The notes under the pieces: generated by a model | Databases searched by the model: none | The model's input: the letters and a program-made list of their open reading frames with translations, nothing else | Told to the model about the DNA's origin: nothing | Made by a program: the position numbers and the translations under genes | Origin: Platynereis dumerilii | Taxonomy: Eukaryota; Annelida; Polychaeta; Phyllodocida; Nereididae | NCBI GenBank assembly: GCA_026936325.1 | Contig: JAPTHN010000038.1 | Location: 3,962,452-4,026,451 of the forward strand | Length of the DNA: 64,000 nt | Reading direction: 5' to 3' | In this document: in pieces, positions 31,310 to 42,229 of the stretch | Position numbering within the stretch: position 1 is the stretch's first letter | Layout: each line of letters begins with the position of its first letter

Positions 31310-33700
31310 GATCTGTAACTTAACATTGCACCTTGTATAGGTCTAGAAATACGCAACAAATGTATTTACCTTGCACGCTAGTGTCTGAGACATGTTAATT
31401 CTGGTTGCTATGAACAGAGATTTCATATACACTGCTTCATTACATTTTTGATGAGTCTCTTCATTTTGTCCATATGTCACTCTTTTTGTGTGTGATTAGC
31501 ATTATATTCATCACTTACAACTAGAATCATTTAGAGGGAAATTTACCTTTTCTGGCTGTTTCCATGGCAACCAAGAGTGATCAATGGAATTATTCATAAT
31601 TATGAAAGAAAGGTTGATACCCCTTAAATGTCTTGAGGCAATCTTTCTCAGTGAGAAACAGCTCTTTGAAAAATAGGATGTCATGAAATTGGTGGCTCTG
31701 TAATTTCAGAATGGTTGCTACAGCAACACACTCAAACACAAAATGATATTTTGATACCAACTGCCTGAAAGAGTTCACCCATCAGATCACACATGTTTAT
31801 TATTTTGGGGCATTTATAACAAATGAATCTCAGGATGTAACTATATTACAGTTTGACAAGATTACGTGTGGTCAAAGAGAGGAATAATGTCGTTTTCTTG
31901 AGAAATGATGCCTAATAATGCTGTAAAGGCCCTATTTAAATGTATTAGTAAATATGCAAATTAGCTAGCTTCTGATATTGAAATTCAATTCCTTGGCCTC
32001 AAAAACATCAGAATTTATGTACCGTATAAGGTTGCACCTTCGATGGGTCCTTAGATATACAACAAATTCTATATCTATTATGATAGTTTCTTTGAGACAT
32101 GTTTATTCTGGTTGCTATGGCAACATATTTCAAATATAATGCTTCCTGTCAGTGTTTAAGTTAGTTTGGAATATATATTTATACATATTTTACTCTTTTG
32201 TATGTGATGAGCATTGTATTATACACATTCAATGAAAATCACTTTGGAGAGAAAGTTCACCTTTTCTGGTGGTTTCCATAGCAGCAAAAACTTTACTAGA
32301 ATTGTTTCATAATTATGAAATTGAATTTAATCTATTCCTAAAATATCATAAGGCAACCTTTTATGCCAGTGGCTGGCGAGAAACAGTCATTTGAAAAAGA
32401 GGACTTTGTGAAATTGATAGCTTTGTTATTTGAATATAGTTGCCTTAACAACACACTGAATCAATATCTGATACTGCGATACCAACTGACTTAAACAGTT
32501 ATCCACCAGATTTCAGATTATTTCGAGGCATAAGCAAATGAACCTTAGAATATAAATATGTTGCAGTTTAACAAGATTTTGTGTGGTCAGAGAGAGGAAT
32601 AATGCTCAATAAATCCGTAAAGGCACCGATTTTGCTTCTTTTTATGAGCAAATATGCAAATTAGCTTACTTTTGATATCAAAATTAGATTCCTTGGCCTC
32701 ACAAACATCAAGATTGATGTATCATAAAAGACTCTACCTTAAATAAGTCCAGAGATACGCAAAACATTGCATATCTATTGTGCTAGCATCTGAAACATGT
32801 TTATTCCGGTTGCTATGGCAACATAATTCATATATAATACTTTATATCTTTTTGAACAAGTGTTTAATTTTTAATTTTTCCCATATTTCAATCTTTTTTG
32901 CTTTGAATAAACATGGTGTTCCACACATTTGATGAAAATCACTTTGAAATGCATGTTTACCATTTCTGGTGGTTTCCATGGCAACCAAAATTAGTCAATG
33001 GAATGTTTTCAAAATTTTGAAAGTATGGTTGAGCTTCCCCTAAAATATCAGCTGGCTATGTTGCTTGCCTTTTGAGAGGCAGCCATTTGAAAACTAGGAC
33101 CTCAAGAGGGTTCTGATTCCATAAGTTTAAATTGGTTGCTATAGCAACACACTCAAACAAAATCTGATTTTGTAACACCCACTGGTTGAAAGAGTTGCCC
33201 CACCAGAATTCAGATATTTATAATTTTTTAAGTTATACCATTAAATTGTGGCTCTCTAAAAGAAAATAAGAACACAAACTAACAAAATCTGAGAAATAGT
33301 CTCCTAAAGTGTTGCCATGGTAACAAGAAAGAGATGGAAAATCAAAATTTCACCCATAAAGTAGTGAGACCAGTAAAAGGCACCACATTACTTATCAATG
33401 AAAGCCTTGCTTCCACAGCGACTGTGATACACCATGATAAGTTTTATAAAATGTATTTTGACAAAAGCAGACTTGTTGCCATGGAAACCAAAATAAAACA
33501 TCTCCGGTCCAAGGAATTGATAAAACCATGGCCGCCATCAAAAAATTGAGAAAATTTCCTTTCCGACAGTACCAAATTTGAGGAGGTGTGGATCGCTGCG
33601 AACAAAGTACCCTTTTTATTCACATTTTTGGCCCTTGGCTCCCTGACTATTAAGCATGTTTATATAATCATTACTGTTAGCAGGAGGTGCAAGAATGTAA
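31310..33700 (-). repeat. Right arm of F2
   Basis: Three inverted units (about 31310-31975, 31976-32655 and 32656-33340), each ending with ATGCAAATTAGCT and ATTCCTTGGCCTCA blocks, are followed by the outermost block mirroring 28570-28900. The unit nearest the end is almost identical to its left partner. The inner ones are more diverged. Confidence 0.7.
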
Positions 33701-33731
33701 AAAGTGGCCCAACTCTCCCAAGCTTCCCCTA

Positions 33732-34885
33732 CACTAAGTACATATAAATTACCACTTTCATCATCCAAACATTTTGATCAATTTTCCCTTATTTCTTGAT
33801 GCGGATTTCAACCAATTTAAAATGATATCCTTTTGGAACCGCAGATTTTGCACATATTTGATCACTCTTATAATTCAGTCATGGAATTCATGATTCATAA
33901 ATGCATGTGCTTTTCACCATGAAACGGCACACATATTTAATCGGTGCACTCTGCTCTGGCTATCAAAACGTGGTGTAAGAGAAATAAGCAATGATCTTTG
34001 GAGCTATAACTTCGCGAGATTGCTCATTAATCATGACAGTCCAAATAATGGAATAATCTCTGATTAATTGCTTCTAATGGGCCATAGAAGCAAATAGTGG
34101 CACACAACTTACAACCATTGATTAATGCTTATAGATATATATACTGACAGTTATTGATGAAAATTAATCATGTACTTCATACTTTGCTGTCAAATATCGA
34201 AATTCCAATATAATGTCGAAATAAAACCGACAAAAATATGTCATAAACATGGATGGATAAATGATTGGGGCTTTATGTCGGACATGTCCAGTATTTATGC
34301 ACTTGGTAGACCAATAAGGACAGGAAGAGCATACAGTGATAAGGCAACATATGATTGAAATTTGAAAAAGCGGTCCCACATTGGTAAAAGTGACCTTTGG
34401 CCAGCACTGAAATCAAACCTATTAAGTCCATATTGTAACCGTCTTAGCTAATGTTTTTCAACTCCACAATGTGGTTACTTACTATTTCTAGTCAGGGCAT
34501 CAGCAAAACAACAGGAGTCAATCTCTAAAAAAAGAAACGAAGCTCATACATCAGCTTATGTCTGCCAAGTTTGACAATTGTATCCACTCCGTAAGGATAA
34601 TGTCAAATTCTGACTGCAGAACCCCAAGCAGTTCCTCGATATATGGCTGACATGTCCAGTGATAAAACATGAGAAATGAGTCTTTCTGTATTGGAGCACA
34701 AATCCTGTGTGGTGTTATTTGTCAATTTTTTGTGTTTATAAAATGAATAATCTGCAATTGATCAGAAAAACCAAGATGTTAAGCAAGTTATTAATGATGG
34801 AATTATTTGGCCTGCGACACAGAATTTCTCATCTTCTCTATGACAATAAAGAAACTGGAGATCATCTTAAAGCAAATCAATTAGA
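33732..34885. other. Intergenic, no gene seen
   Basis: Short frames at 34164-34379 and 34707-34913 have no domain. No inverted or direct repeat is obvious. Confidence 0.4.
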
Positions 34886-34891
34886 GCTCTC

Positions 34892-35158
34892 TGTAGATTG
34901 GCAGTCCAAATGAAAAATAAATTTTCAATTTGCAAACTGGCCTTGCAACGTCATTGACAGTTTCTGGTTGGTCTCCTAATCTTCTTATTTGATGAAGTAC
35001 CTTAAGTCATTTTTAACATTATTTTATTTATTGTCTCCTATACTGCTAGAAATGATAAGCACAGAATCAACTGACACAAACAAAGCATTTTTAAGCCAGT
35101 GACATTACTAGACCAAGTTGAAATTTAATTTTGAAACGATTTGGACTGCCAATCTACA
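34892..35158. mobile_element. MITE with TGTAGATTGGCAGTCCAAAT ends
   Basis: The left end TGTAGATTGGCAGTCCAAAT is inverted at the right end (TTTGGACTGCCAATCTACA). Weaker pairing continues inward through an AATAAATTTTCAA and TTGAAATTTAATTTT region. The 267-bp element has no coding capacity. The flanking duplication was not resolved. Confidence 0.65.
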
Positions 35159-35196
35159 AACAGCTATAGGGACATGAAGACTATATTGCTTTATTA

Positions 35197-35557
35197 CAGC
35201 CAAACACTTTGATATAGAATTAGAGTGGACTGTGGCACTGTGAAAATGGCACTTTGTGTGTCATTATGCTGATGATTTGTCATGATAAAACACAATACTC
35301 TCAATGTTAATTTGATTGAAGGAGACTTATCCCACTTGTTGGTGACAACCAAACGAAAGGACTATGCATCTGATTTTCACTCTAAAATCTGTTATGACAA
35401 GTCAAATGGCTTCTCTTGATCATGACTAATCAAACAGCCTCTATGTTTCCCATGTTGCAAGTAGAGAAGATGACACTTCATCGGCTATCATGAGTCACGA
35501 AGTGCCATTTTCACAGTGCCACAGTCCACTCTAATTCTATATCAAAGTGTTTGGCTG
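35197..35557. mobile_element. 361-bp MITE with about 60-bp perfect TIRs and TA flanks
   Basis: From CAGCCAAACACTTTGATATA through GGACTGTGGCACTG to AAATGGCACTT, the left 60 bp are inverted almost without change at the right (from AAGTGCCATTTTCACAGTGC to TATCAAAGTGTTTGGCTG). TA lies on both sides (35195-35196 and 35558-35559). CAG termini plus a TA duplication fit a Tc1/mariner-type MITE. The near-identical TIRs suggest a young copy. Confidence 0.75.
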
Positions 35558-35759
35558 TAATTAAATGTGTATTCTTTGAGGCTCAAACATAATAGCAGTG
35601 TTCCTCAACTAGCTCCACTGCCCCTCATAAAAAATTATAAGCATAATGTGGCCGTCCTTAATGGGCAAAAAGTGAAAGTGTTGTAATGACCTAGTATCAG
35701 ATGACACCGGAGAAACCACAGAGGAATACACTGAGGAAAATTGGCTGCTGTACGATGAA

Positions 35760-36345
35760 GTCACTCACAGCTGTGTTATCAGTGCACATTAGGACCATTT
35801 GGTTTCACATATCTCCTGCGTGTTGTGTGGCCATAATGCCTCTGCTTATCTTTGACGTTAATGAGGGCAGGATTGATGGCTTTAACAGCACCATACAGAG
35901 GTTATTTAGTTCTTCCCTAATCGCACCTTAACAGAACCTGTTTTATACTTTACCAGTTTTATGAGGTTTGTACTGATTGGCTCTGAGATGCAGCAATCAA
36001 CATTACCCCCTGAGTTTATATGAGAGATATCATCCGCTGCAATCTTTTCATTATTAATTACCAATATCCTTCGTTCCAATCTATAGTTGTGCTTATGTGT
36101 ATATATCAGATACTGTGTTTACTGTTAGTAGACCCATATTATGCTTCCTTTCATTTGTATATATATGGAAGTGTATGAGGCACATTGAAAGCAGATGTCC
36201 AGATTGCATAGATATTAGATATATAGAGCATATTTATAATGCAGTCAGTTGCCCTGCCAATTCGTATGCTTGCACAATACGTCACTCTGCTTTTTTCTGT
36301 AATATTGCATTGCAAGCATTTTTATAGTTTATACAGTACAACATT
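35760..36345 (+). repeat. Array monomer, landmark L1 and following sequence
   Basis: Blocks GTTATCAGTGCACATTAGGA, CCATTTGGTTTCACATATCT, the GGCCATAATGCC block, GATTGATGGCTTTA and CCTAATCGCACCTTAACAGA match the other L1 copies. Sequence after L1 (ATATATCAGATACTGTG, GGAAGTGT) also follows the order seen at 45.55 kb. Confidence 0.65.
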
Positions 36346-37030
36346 TTTAATGAACCTTTCCCTTGCTACAAGGTCTGCAAGTGGTAACCCTGTATATGTG
36401 ACACAACCCGTGTCTTGAGTTTTTCAGGATGGACAAATGGTTTGCCTATAGCCGCGGAAATTTTGAGCAATTATACCGAAATATTTCAAACGCTTCTTGT
36501 GACGTCACATCCCCGTACTTGCCATGTTAAATACTTGATGACAAATATCTTATTTGTGAGGACAAAACCTATACTTTCCATGTTATCGAGAATCACACAG
36601 ATGTGATTTATTATATTTTTACCAGTTTGATTTATCATATTTTACAAGTTAATTACATCAGCACCGTCACAAGTTATGTCAAGGGCTATGTGTTCCATGA
36701 CGCGATAATCCAATAGACCAATCAAAGTTTCCTAGACCCCTCCTCAAACAGTTGAAATTACTTGTGTTTTCTCAGCTGTAATTACACTCTGCATGCAATT
36801 GAACTCCCCTTCCAAATGAGGCTCTCAGGATATTAGAATTAAGGAACAGAATACCTTTTTAAATGGAACTGACATTTCACATTAAGAAGTGATTTATTCT
36901 AGATATATGTAGTATAATATACTTATATACAAAATCTAAACAAAACTGTTGCTGTGGACCTTGTATCTTAATAGTGAAATTTAATGTTGGTTGTTCAATT
37001 GATCAAATGAAATTTACCAACTTGTACATT
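36346..37030. other. Array background, no gene seen
   Basis: No gene was recognised. A frame at 36415-36606 lacks any domain. Confidence 0.4.
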
Positions 37031-37034
37031 TTGT

Positions 37035-37290
37035 ATTTCACACGCCTTTGAAATCGCCATGTACACAAAATCCGAAAAGCTATATCGCGATATTCCATCA
37101 CGCCATGCCAATTGCTCCAATCACCCAAGTTAATAGAACCATTAACCAGGAGCACTTGGGGACCTGTGGATACAAATGGGCTTTGGTTGCCATGGAAGCA
37201 CGTGCCCTGGAACCACTTTCCAATAACAGAGCAATAATATCCGTCAAGCAGATGACAAGATTGCCTTAGAAAAGCAGTTTGTCAGTAGAG
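37035..37290 (-). repeat. Array sub-repeat, inverted copy
   Basis: The reverse complement (a GCTCCTGGTTAATGG block followed by GGGTGATTGGAGCAATTGG) resembles the sub-repeat at 53.74 and 62.75 kb (CTGCTCCAGGTAAATGCTTC, GGTGATTGGCACAA) and at 48.8 kb (CTGCTCCAGGTTAATGG). Confidence 0.5.
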
Positions 37291-37442
37291 ACCTGGTGAA
37301 TGAAAGTGCACTGCATATGGGCAATCTAGTACATTGATACTTGCCTATCCACTGTTATATTATAGGTATGAATTTGTAAAGCATTTTTTGAAAAAAATTG
37401 TTCCTAATCTTATCAATACTCAAATTAATCTAACACCTCAGA

Positions 37443-37726
37443 CAGGGGTGCCGGAACAGGGGGGGCAGGGGGGCAATTGCCCCTCCTGCCCTTGTCCAGG
37501 GGGGGCGGGGGGGGGGGCAAGGGTGCCATTTAGATGTTAAAGAAAAAAACATTTTTAAGCCTTATTTCACTAATTTTAGGCACGCATTAGTAAATATTAG
37601 TAAATATATTTTCAAAATTATTAGTGACTCTCTATTTAAATTTTGTCACGCGAATTTGGTGCGAATACGATTTGCCCTATTTCATCTGACCGCCCCTACC
37701 GCCCGCGATTCCTTCCGGCACCCCTG
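37443..37726. mobile_element. hAT-type MITE with perfect 8-bp target-site duplication
   Basis: The element begins CAGGGGTGCCGGAA and ends TTCCGGCACCCCTG. Both flanks carry ACCTCAGA (37435-37442 and 37727-37734). A CAGGG terminus and an 8-bp duplication are diagnostic of hAT elements. The interior is a G-rich run followed by AT-rich sequence with no coding capacity. The unmutated duplication suggests a recent insertion. Confidence 0.9.
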
Positions 37727-37734
37727 ACCTCAGA

Positions 37735-38145
37735 TTGAAATGCAGACCAACTATACCCGAATTACAGAACAGTTTCATTGAAATCGACTAATGATCATTA
37801 ATGGAATGCACACATCAGATTAAACCAAAAAATAAATACTTTATGTGAAATTCATTCCCACTGTTCTGTAGCAATGATTTAAGGTTTTGAATAGGATTTC
37901 TCCGCTGCTGCAATTGCTCCATTATGACCCTTGAATTTGAGCAGTGTGGTATTAATGCAGAAAATTCCCTTTTCAAAGCGTGATATCAATTACCTTGAAG
38001 TACATGTACAGGAAATTAGTGACTTAAGTCAAATACTACATATCTGATATATAAGCAAGATTGGAACCAAGGACATTTGCCATGAATAATTCATGAGAAT
38101 GCTGACTACATCTATTACAGTCTTGTCCACATTTATCTGCACAAA
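37735..38145. other. Array background, no gene seen
   Basis: No gene was recognised. The end of this stretch (ATATCTGATATATAAGCAAG, CATGAATAATTCATG) reads as the inverse of the region just after L1 in other copies (17300-17360). Confidence 0.4.
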
Positions 38146-38149
38146 ATCA

Positions 38150-38425
38150 CAGGATGTTTTGGCATAAATAAAAAATTATGTTGATTGCTTCATATCAGAC
38201 AGCCATTGGTGCAAGCCTCATAAAACTGTTGGAGCACTCGACCCAGTGACCATGTTCTGTTGAAGTGTCATTAGGCAAGAAGTAGAAACTCTCATGATGC
38301 AGTGAGATAAAGCCATCAATTATGCACTCATTAACGGAAATGATAAGCAGCATTATGGTCACAAAATATGAGGTACCTGAAACCAAACCGCCATAAGGTG
38401 CACTGATAACATGACTATGAGTCTA
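38150..38425 (-). repeat. Array landmark L1, inverted copy
   Basis: The reverse complement carries ATCAGTGCACCTTATGGCGG, TTTGGTTTCAGGTACCTCAT, TTTGTGACCATAATGCTGCT, AATTGATGGCTTTATCTCAC, GGGTCGAGTGCTCCAACAGT and GTCTGATATGAAGCAATCAA. It is most like the copy at 16.9-17.2 kb. Confidence 0.65.
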
Positions 38426-38849
38426 CATCATGTACAACTGCCAATTTAGCCACGTGGATTCTTCTGAGGATTTCTCAGATTTCTATGTAATTGTTGTCAT
38501 TGACGAAGACCACACACATCAAACTAGCAACTTTCCCAACAAAAAATTTCATATAATTTTCAGAGCAAATCAGTTTATATTGTCAGGTCATGTCATCAAA
38601 GGCTGATGCAAGAAAGAAAATAGAAATAATTTCATTTGATACGTACTAAGCCCCCATGAACCTTCCAGCCGTCAGGTGTAGCAGAATGATTCCTCATCTA
38701 CATGGCCCATATGCCCCATAGTTTAGCTATTTATTGAGTAGGGATACAGGTATGAGAGGGTATATTTCAGCCATTTTTTGACACCATGACCAATGTCATT
38801 TCTACCTTAGTTTATCAAACCATAATTGTCTTCCTTTGATGACACCGAA

Positions 38850-39235
38850 GGTTTGCAAGCAAATTTCAAGTTGCAGATTGAAGAAGACAATGACACAAAC
38901 TGAAGCAAATGGCTTGCGTTGCATGCCTAATGTCCATGCATTAGACGATTTCATGCAAACTGGTTTTACAATGTGTTCCACACTCCACTACGTACATGAC
39001 ATTGCGCCTTCCTGTGAACAGGTGATGCATTTTAGACAATAGACAGCAGTACATTGTCTGGATGGTAATGGTTGCCATTCATCTCAGCAGCTGCTTCTAT
39101 AAGCCTGAAGGCAATTAGTCGCTACTGCTCATATTGTTCCACAATACAACAATGAACTTGAGTTATCGGGTTCAATAGCTAATTGCATAAAGTATCCTGA
39201 CCTGCTCCTTTGAATGTTCTGGGTTTTACACCCAG
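38850..39235 (-). repeat. Array landmark L4, inverted copy
   Basis: This is a collinear inverted match to 2765-3170, including CTCAGCAGCTGCTTCTA, GACAATAGACAGC, GAACAGGTGATGCATTTTAG, AACTGGTTTTACAATGTGTT, GGCTTGCGTTGCATGC and GGTTTGCAAGCAAA. Confidence 0.65.
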
Positions 39236-39494
39236 TCTTTCCTGAGAGAAGTTACAGCAGTTTTAATTAGCATGAGTTTCTGGGCTACCTGCTATGTAAC
39301 ATGTTAGCTTCATCTGATTGGTTGTTGACAATTCTGAAGCATAAGGTCAAAAATAATCTTGACCAAAATGGCATTTTAAATACTAAAGACACAGCTACAC
39401 AGATCGATGAGCCTTGCTCACATGATCGACTTCAAAAATAATTCCACTCCCAGTTATTTGTCTCAAAACTTTGTGTTGATCGACAATCACTATA

Positions 39495-39680
39495 TTAGTC
39501 ACGGAGCTCCTGTAACTTTACCCTCCCAACACATGCTTCCATTAGTAGCAAAAATTTTAGTTATAATGGCACAAAGCCATGGAATGACCTGCAGCACTTG
39601 GTTAAATTTGCAAGTGATAAAATAGTTTCAAGAATGCTCTTGGACAAGGCCCCATCAAGGTACCCGGTACTGTTTTTCTG
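39495..39680 (+). pseudogene. Possible relic of a LINE ORF2 C-terminus
   Basis: One frame reads SKNFSYNGTKPWNDL followed by a helical stretch, resembling the YxGxxxWNxLP block near the C-terminus of CR1/Jockey-type ORF2 (compare SGGKIWNSLP in the intact copy at 20.9-22.7 kb). No RT motifs are found upstream, so only a small worn piece would remain. It could be coincidence. Confidence 0.25.
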
Positions 39681-39699
39681 GCAGAGAGAGATCACAACT

Positions 39700-40435
39700 A
39701 AACAACAAGGGATACACACAGAAATGCACTGGGAGGTCTTTTAGGTAATCTCAATCAATTATTTTCAGAAATAGTCTCCTGCATCATGTTGTCTATGAAA
39801 ACATTCTACATGGTGGCCCAAAACTTTTCCCTTTCTTTGAATGACACTTCGCAGTTACTTTCTACAGGTGTTTCTCACACTGTTTACGAGCAGGTAAAAC
39901 GTCTTGTAAGTGGAATTTTTATGATAGAAGCAGTAACAAACATTTTCGAATGAGAATTTGAAGAGTAGTACTGTTGCATGCCTTTGCAATATTTTTCTCT
40001 TTTAATTACATCAGTCATGACCTATACATTTGACCTTTCCCTTCATTAATCAGAATTCTTAATGGCCAACTTTCTTAGTAATTACCTGAAAATCAAGCTC
40101 CACCCTGCTGTTACTACACATTATCATGAGTGGTAATATTCACCTGCAGCATAGCCATTCTTAGCCATATCATTCGTAATTTTCAATATTGGCAGTTTAT
40201 TAAATCATGCATGGAGCGAATGTTCTGATTAAGACCTTGCCATTTGTCGCATTCATGTTTGTTGTGATAATATTTTGGGAAACCATATCAACAGATAACG
40301 AGTCAACTTTGTTCATATGCAGCATGCAAGGATGTTTTAGAGCCTTGCACGATGAGTAGGACAGTAGTATGTCAAAGAATAAACTAACAGTGTAAAAAAT
40401 TGGTTGGATAAAAATATCGAAATTGCAAACATCTT
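39700..40435. other. Intergenic, no gene seen
   Basis: No gene, TIR or RNA was recognised. Confidence 0.4.
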
Positions 40436-40439
40436 TCAT

Positions 40440-41454
40440 GTCTACACCGAGTGCCAACTTATTAGGCAGCAACTTTTGTCCCATTCCGTTAACACAGTCA
40501 GAAGTTATGGCATTTATTAGAGGTTTTGGGTGTGCCACGTTATTAGGTACATTAGCACGTTGCATTCAAATATAGAGAAAAAATTTAAAATCTTGGATGA
40601 TAATGGCCTGAATATATTCCTAATATTAATTTCCATAAAGTTACAACATATTTGGAAGCTTTCATGCTTGCACTTGGAAGCATTCCACTTTATTCTGCTC
40701 CATTGGAATACCATTGGATTTAGCTGAAATTCCATAAACAAAGCCTCTCCTGAGTTGGAAATAAGTCACTTCAATAAAAACACTCCTCCTAGTCTTATTT
40801 GATGCCATTGACTTTGTCCTGTGCCAATTTCAGCCAATTCTGGCCTTTGTACGTGAATACAGAGCAATTCAAAAACTTGTCAAATGTCTCATTACAAACT
40901 CCCATTGGAATAACATTGCAAATAGGATGTGATAAATCATAATTTTTTGATTTGCTGTTGACTTGGTTGACGAGCTACAATCTGGCTGAAACTCCTGCAG
41001 CACGAAGTTAATAGCATAAAGTAACCTACAAAACAATCTTTTTAGTGATATGACTTACTATTAGTCCAAGAGAGGCTTTGTTTGTCAATGGTATTCCAAT
41101 GGAGCAGAATAAAGTGGATAGCTTCCAAGTGCAGGCATGAAAGCTTCCGAATGTGGCATAAGTTTATGGAAATTAATAATGGGAATATATACAGGTCATT
41201 TTCATTTGAGATTTCATAGGTTTTGTCCGAGTCTTAATGCAACATGCAAATGTACCTAATAACTTGGCACACCAGAAACCTGTAATAAATGCAACAACGT
41301 CTGACTGCTCCAACCGAATGGGACAAAATTTGCTCAGAATAATCTTCTACCCTAACCCACTTTTGTGGGTGAAGGATATAAAAATATTCCAAATACTTTT
41401 GGAGATATGGCAAAAAGCCATCGCTACCTAATAACTTGGCACTCGGTGTAGTTC
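40440..41454. mobile_element. 1-kb mariner-like element with about 300-370-bp inverted arms
   Basis: The left end TACACCGAGTGCCAACTTAT, then TAGG, is inverted at the right end (CCTAATAACTTGGCACTCGG, then TGTA). Inverted similarity continues inward: CATTCCACTTTATTCTGCTC, then CATTGGAATACCATTGG, pairs with the GGTATTCCAATGGAGCAGAA region. Arms are about 40440-40740 and 41080-41454 around a 340-bp core. GTGCCAAGTTATTAGG-type termini resemble Tc1/mariner ends, which is an inference. No transposase frame is intact. A solo terminus of the same type (GAGCACCAAGTTATTAGGCA) lies at 41884. Confidence 0.6.
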
Positions 41455-42229
41455 TTATAATCTTTCATATTTCTTTGAATCTTTTGATTTTTATTGATTA
41501 GCCTTGTTAATGAAGTTGGCAGGAAAATTAATTGCTTGAATGGGGAATCGAGGATGAATAATGAAGGAACATGCTTTTTTCATTGGAAACCAATTAAATT
41601 TTGCATGTCGCTGCCAGCTTAACTCTGTAAAATAATGTGACAACATTTTCTTCTTTTGCAGACAGCAGAGACATGTGTGCTGAACTCCAGAGGCAGATTG
41701 AAAGACAAAGACGCAATTTGAGGCAAACACGCGAATGGGAAATGCTGCATGCCAAGTATAAGCCTATCATGCATTATATACACGTATGATGGTATGCAAT
41801 GTGTGTGGTATTTAAGTTGATTCATTGCATTTCAAATATAACTTCTACGGTGTTGGCATCAGACAATTTTCTCTTCTGCAGTGAGCACCAAGTTATTAGG
41901 CAGTGAAGTTTTTATTGTCATATCTCCTAAAGTGATTTTTATTTCCTTTACTGACAGAAGGAGGTTGGGGCAGAAGATTCCTCCATGAAAATTTTGTCTC
42001 ATTTTGGTTTGTTCACACAATCAGAAGGTGGTCAGCTATTTTGGCTCCTTTCCTTTTATCAATTGTTTCTACTCATCGCATTGATGTAAGTTACATATTT
42101 TAAAAAGTAACATAAAATATGACCAACGTGGTCAAAAATGCAAACACTTTTTCACACTAAAATTTTAAACATTTTCAGATTCATTCCACAGCTTAACATG
42201 CATCATTCATCAGAGAATTTTCACTAATA
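41455..42229. other. Intergenic with one exon-like patch
   Basis: Apart from the candidate exon at 41662-41754 and the mariner-like terminus at 41884, nothing was recognised. Confidence 0.4.
41662..41754 (+). CDS. Candidate internal coding exon of unknown gene
   Basis: A strong acceptor (a TTTTCTTCTTTTGCAG tract ending at 41661) is followed by a frame reading SRDMCAELQRQIERQRRN and then LRQTREWEMLHA. It is rich in Gln, Arg and Glu, as in a charged helix or coiled coil, and has higher GC content than its surroundings. A possible donor (GCCAA/GTATAAG) ends it. The frame stays open past this donor to a stop at about 41788. No neighbouring exon was found within the window and no family is recognised. 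It may be one exon of a host gene with long introns, a captured fragment or chance. Confidence 0.3.

Larger units (their letters stand above)
27706..33731. mobile_element. 6-kb foldback element with X-box-bearing arms (F2)
   Basis: The left end TAGGGGAAGCTTGGGAGAGT, then TGGGCC, is the exact inverse of the right end GGCCCA, then ACTCTCCCAAGCTTCCCCTA. Longer inverted arms lie at about 28440-30245 and 31310-33700. They are built from units of about 650-700 bp (roughly two on the left and three on the right). The left subterminal stretch (27734-28460) repeats GGGGAGAGTTGGGCC at 28246 and 28448, with variants near 27725 and 28078. CCATGG- or CTATRG-centred 14-bp palindromes recur about every 150-180 bp. 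No transposase frame is present. The TAGGGG terminus resembles hAT-type ends, but 8-bp flanks (GTGACATG and CACTAAGT) do not match, so the superfamily is open. Confidence 0.75.

Noticed and set aside
27706-33731. Long terminal repeat retroelement
   Set aside because: The ends are inverted, not direct, and no pol-type domain is present.
41455-41880. The exon-like patch as a mariner transposase remnant
   Set aside because: It lies outside the inverted ends, and the peptide shows no D,D-type catalytic motif.
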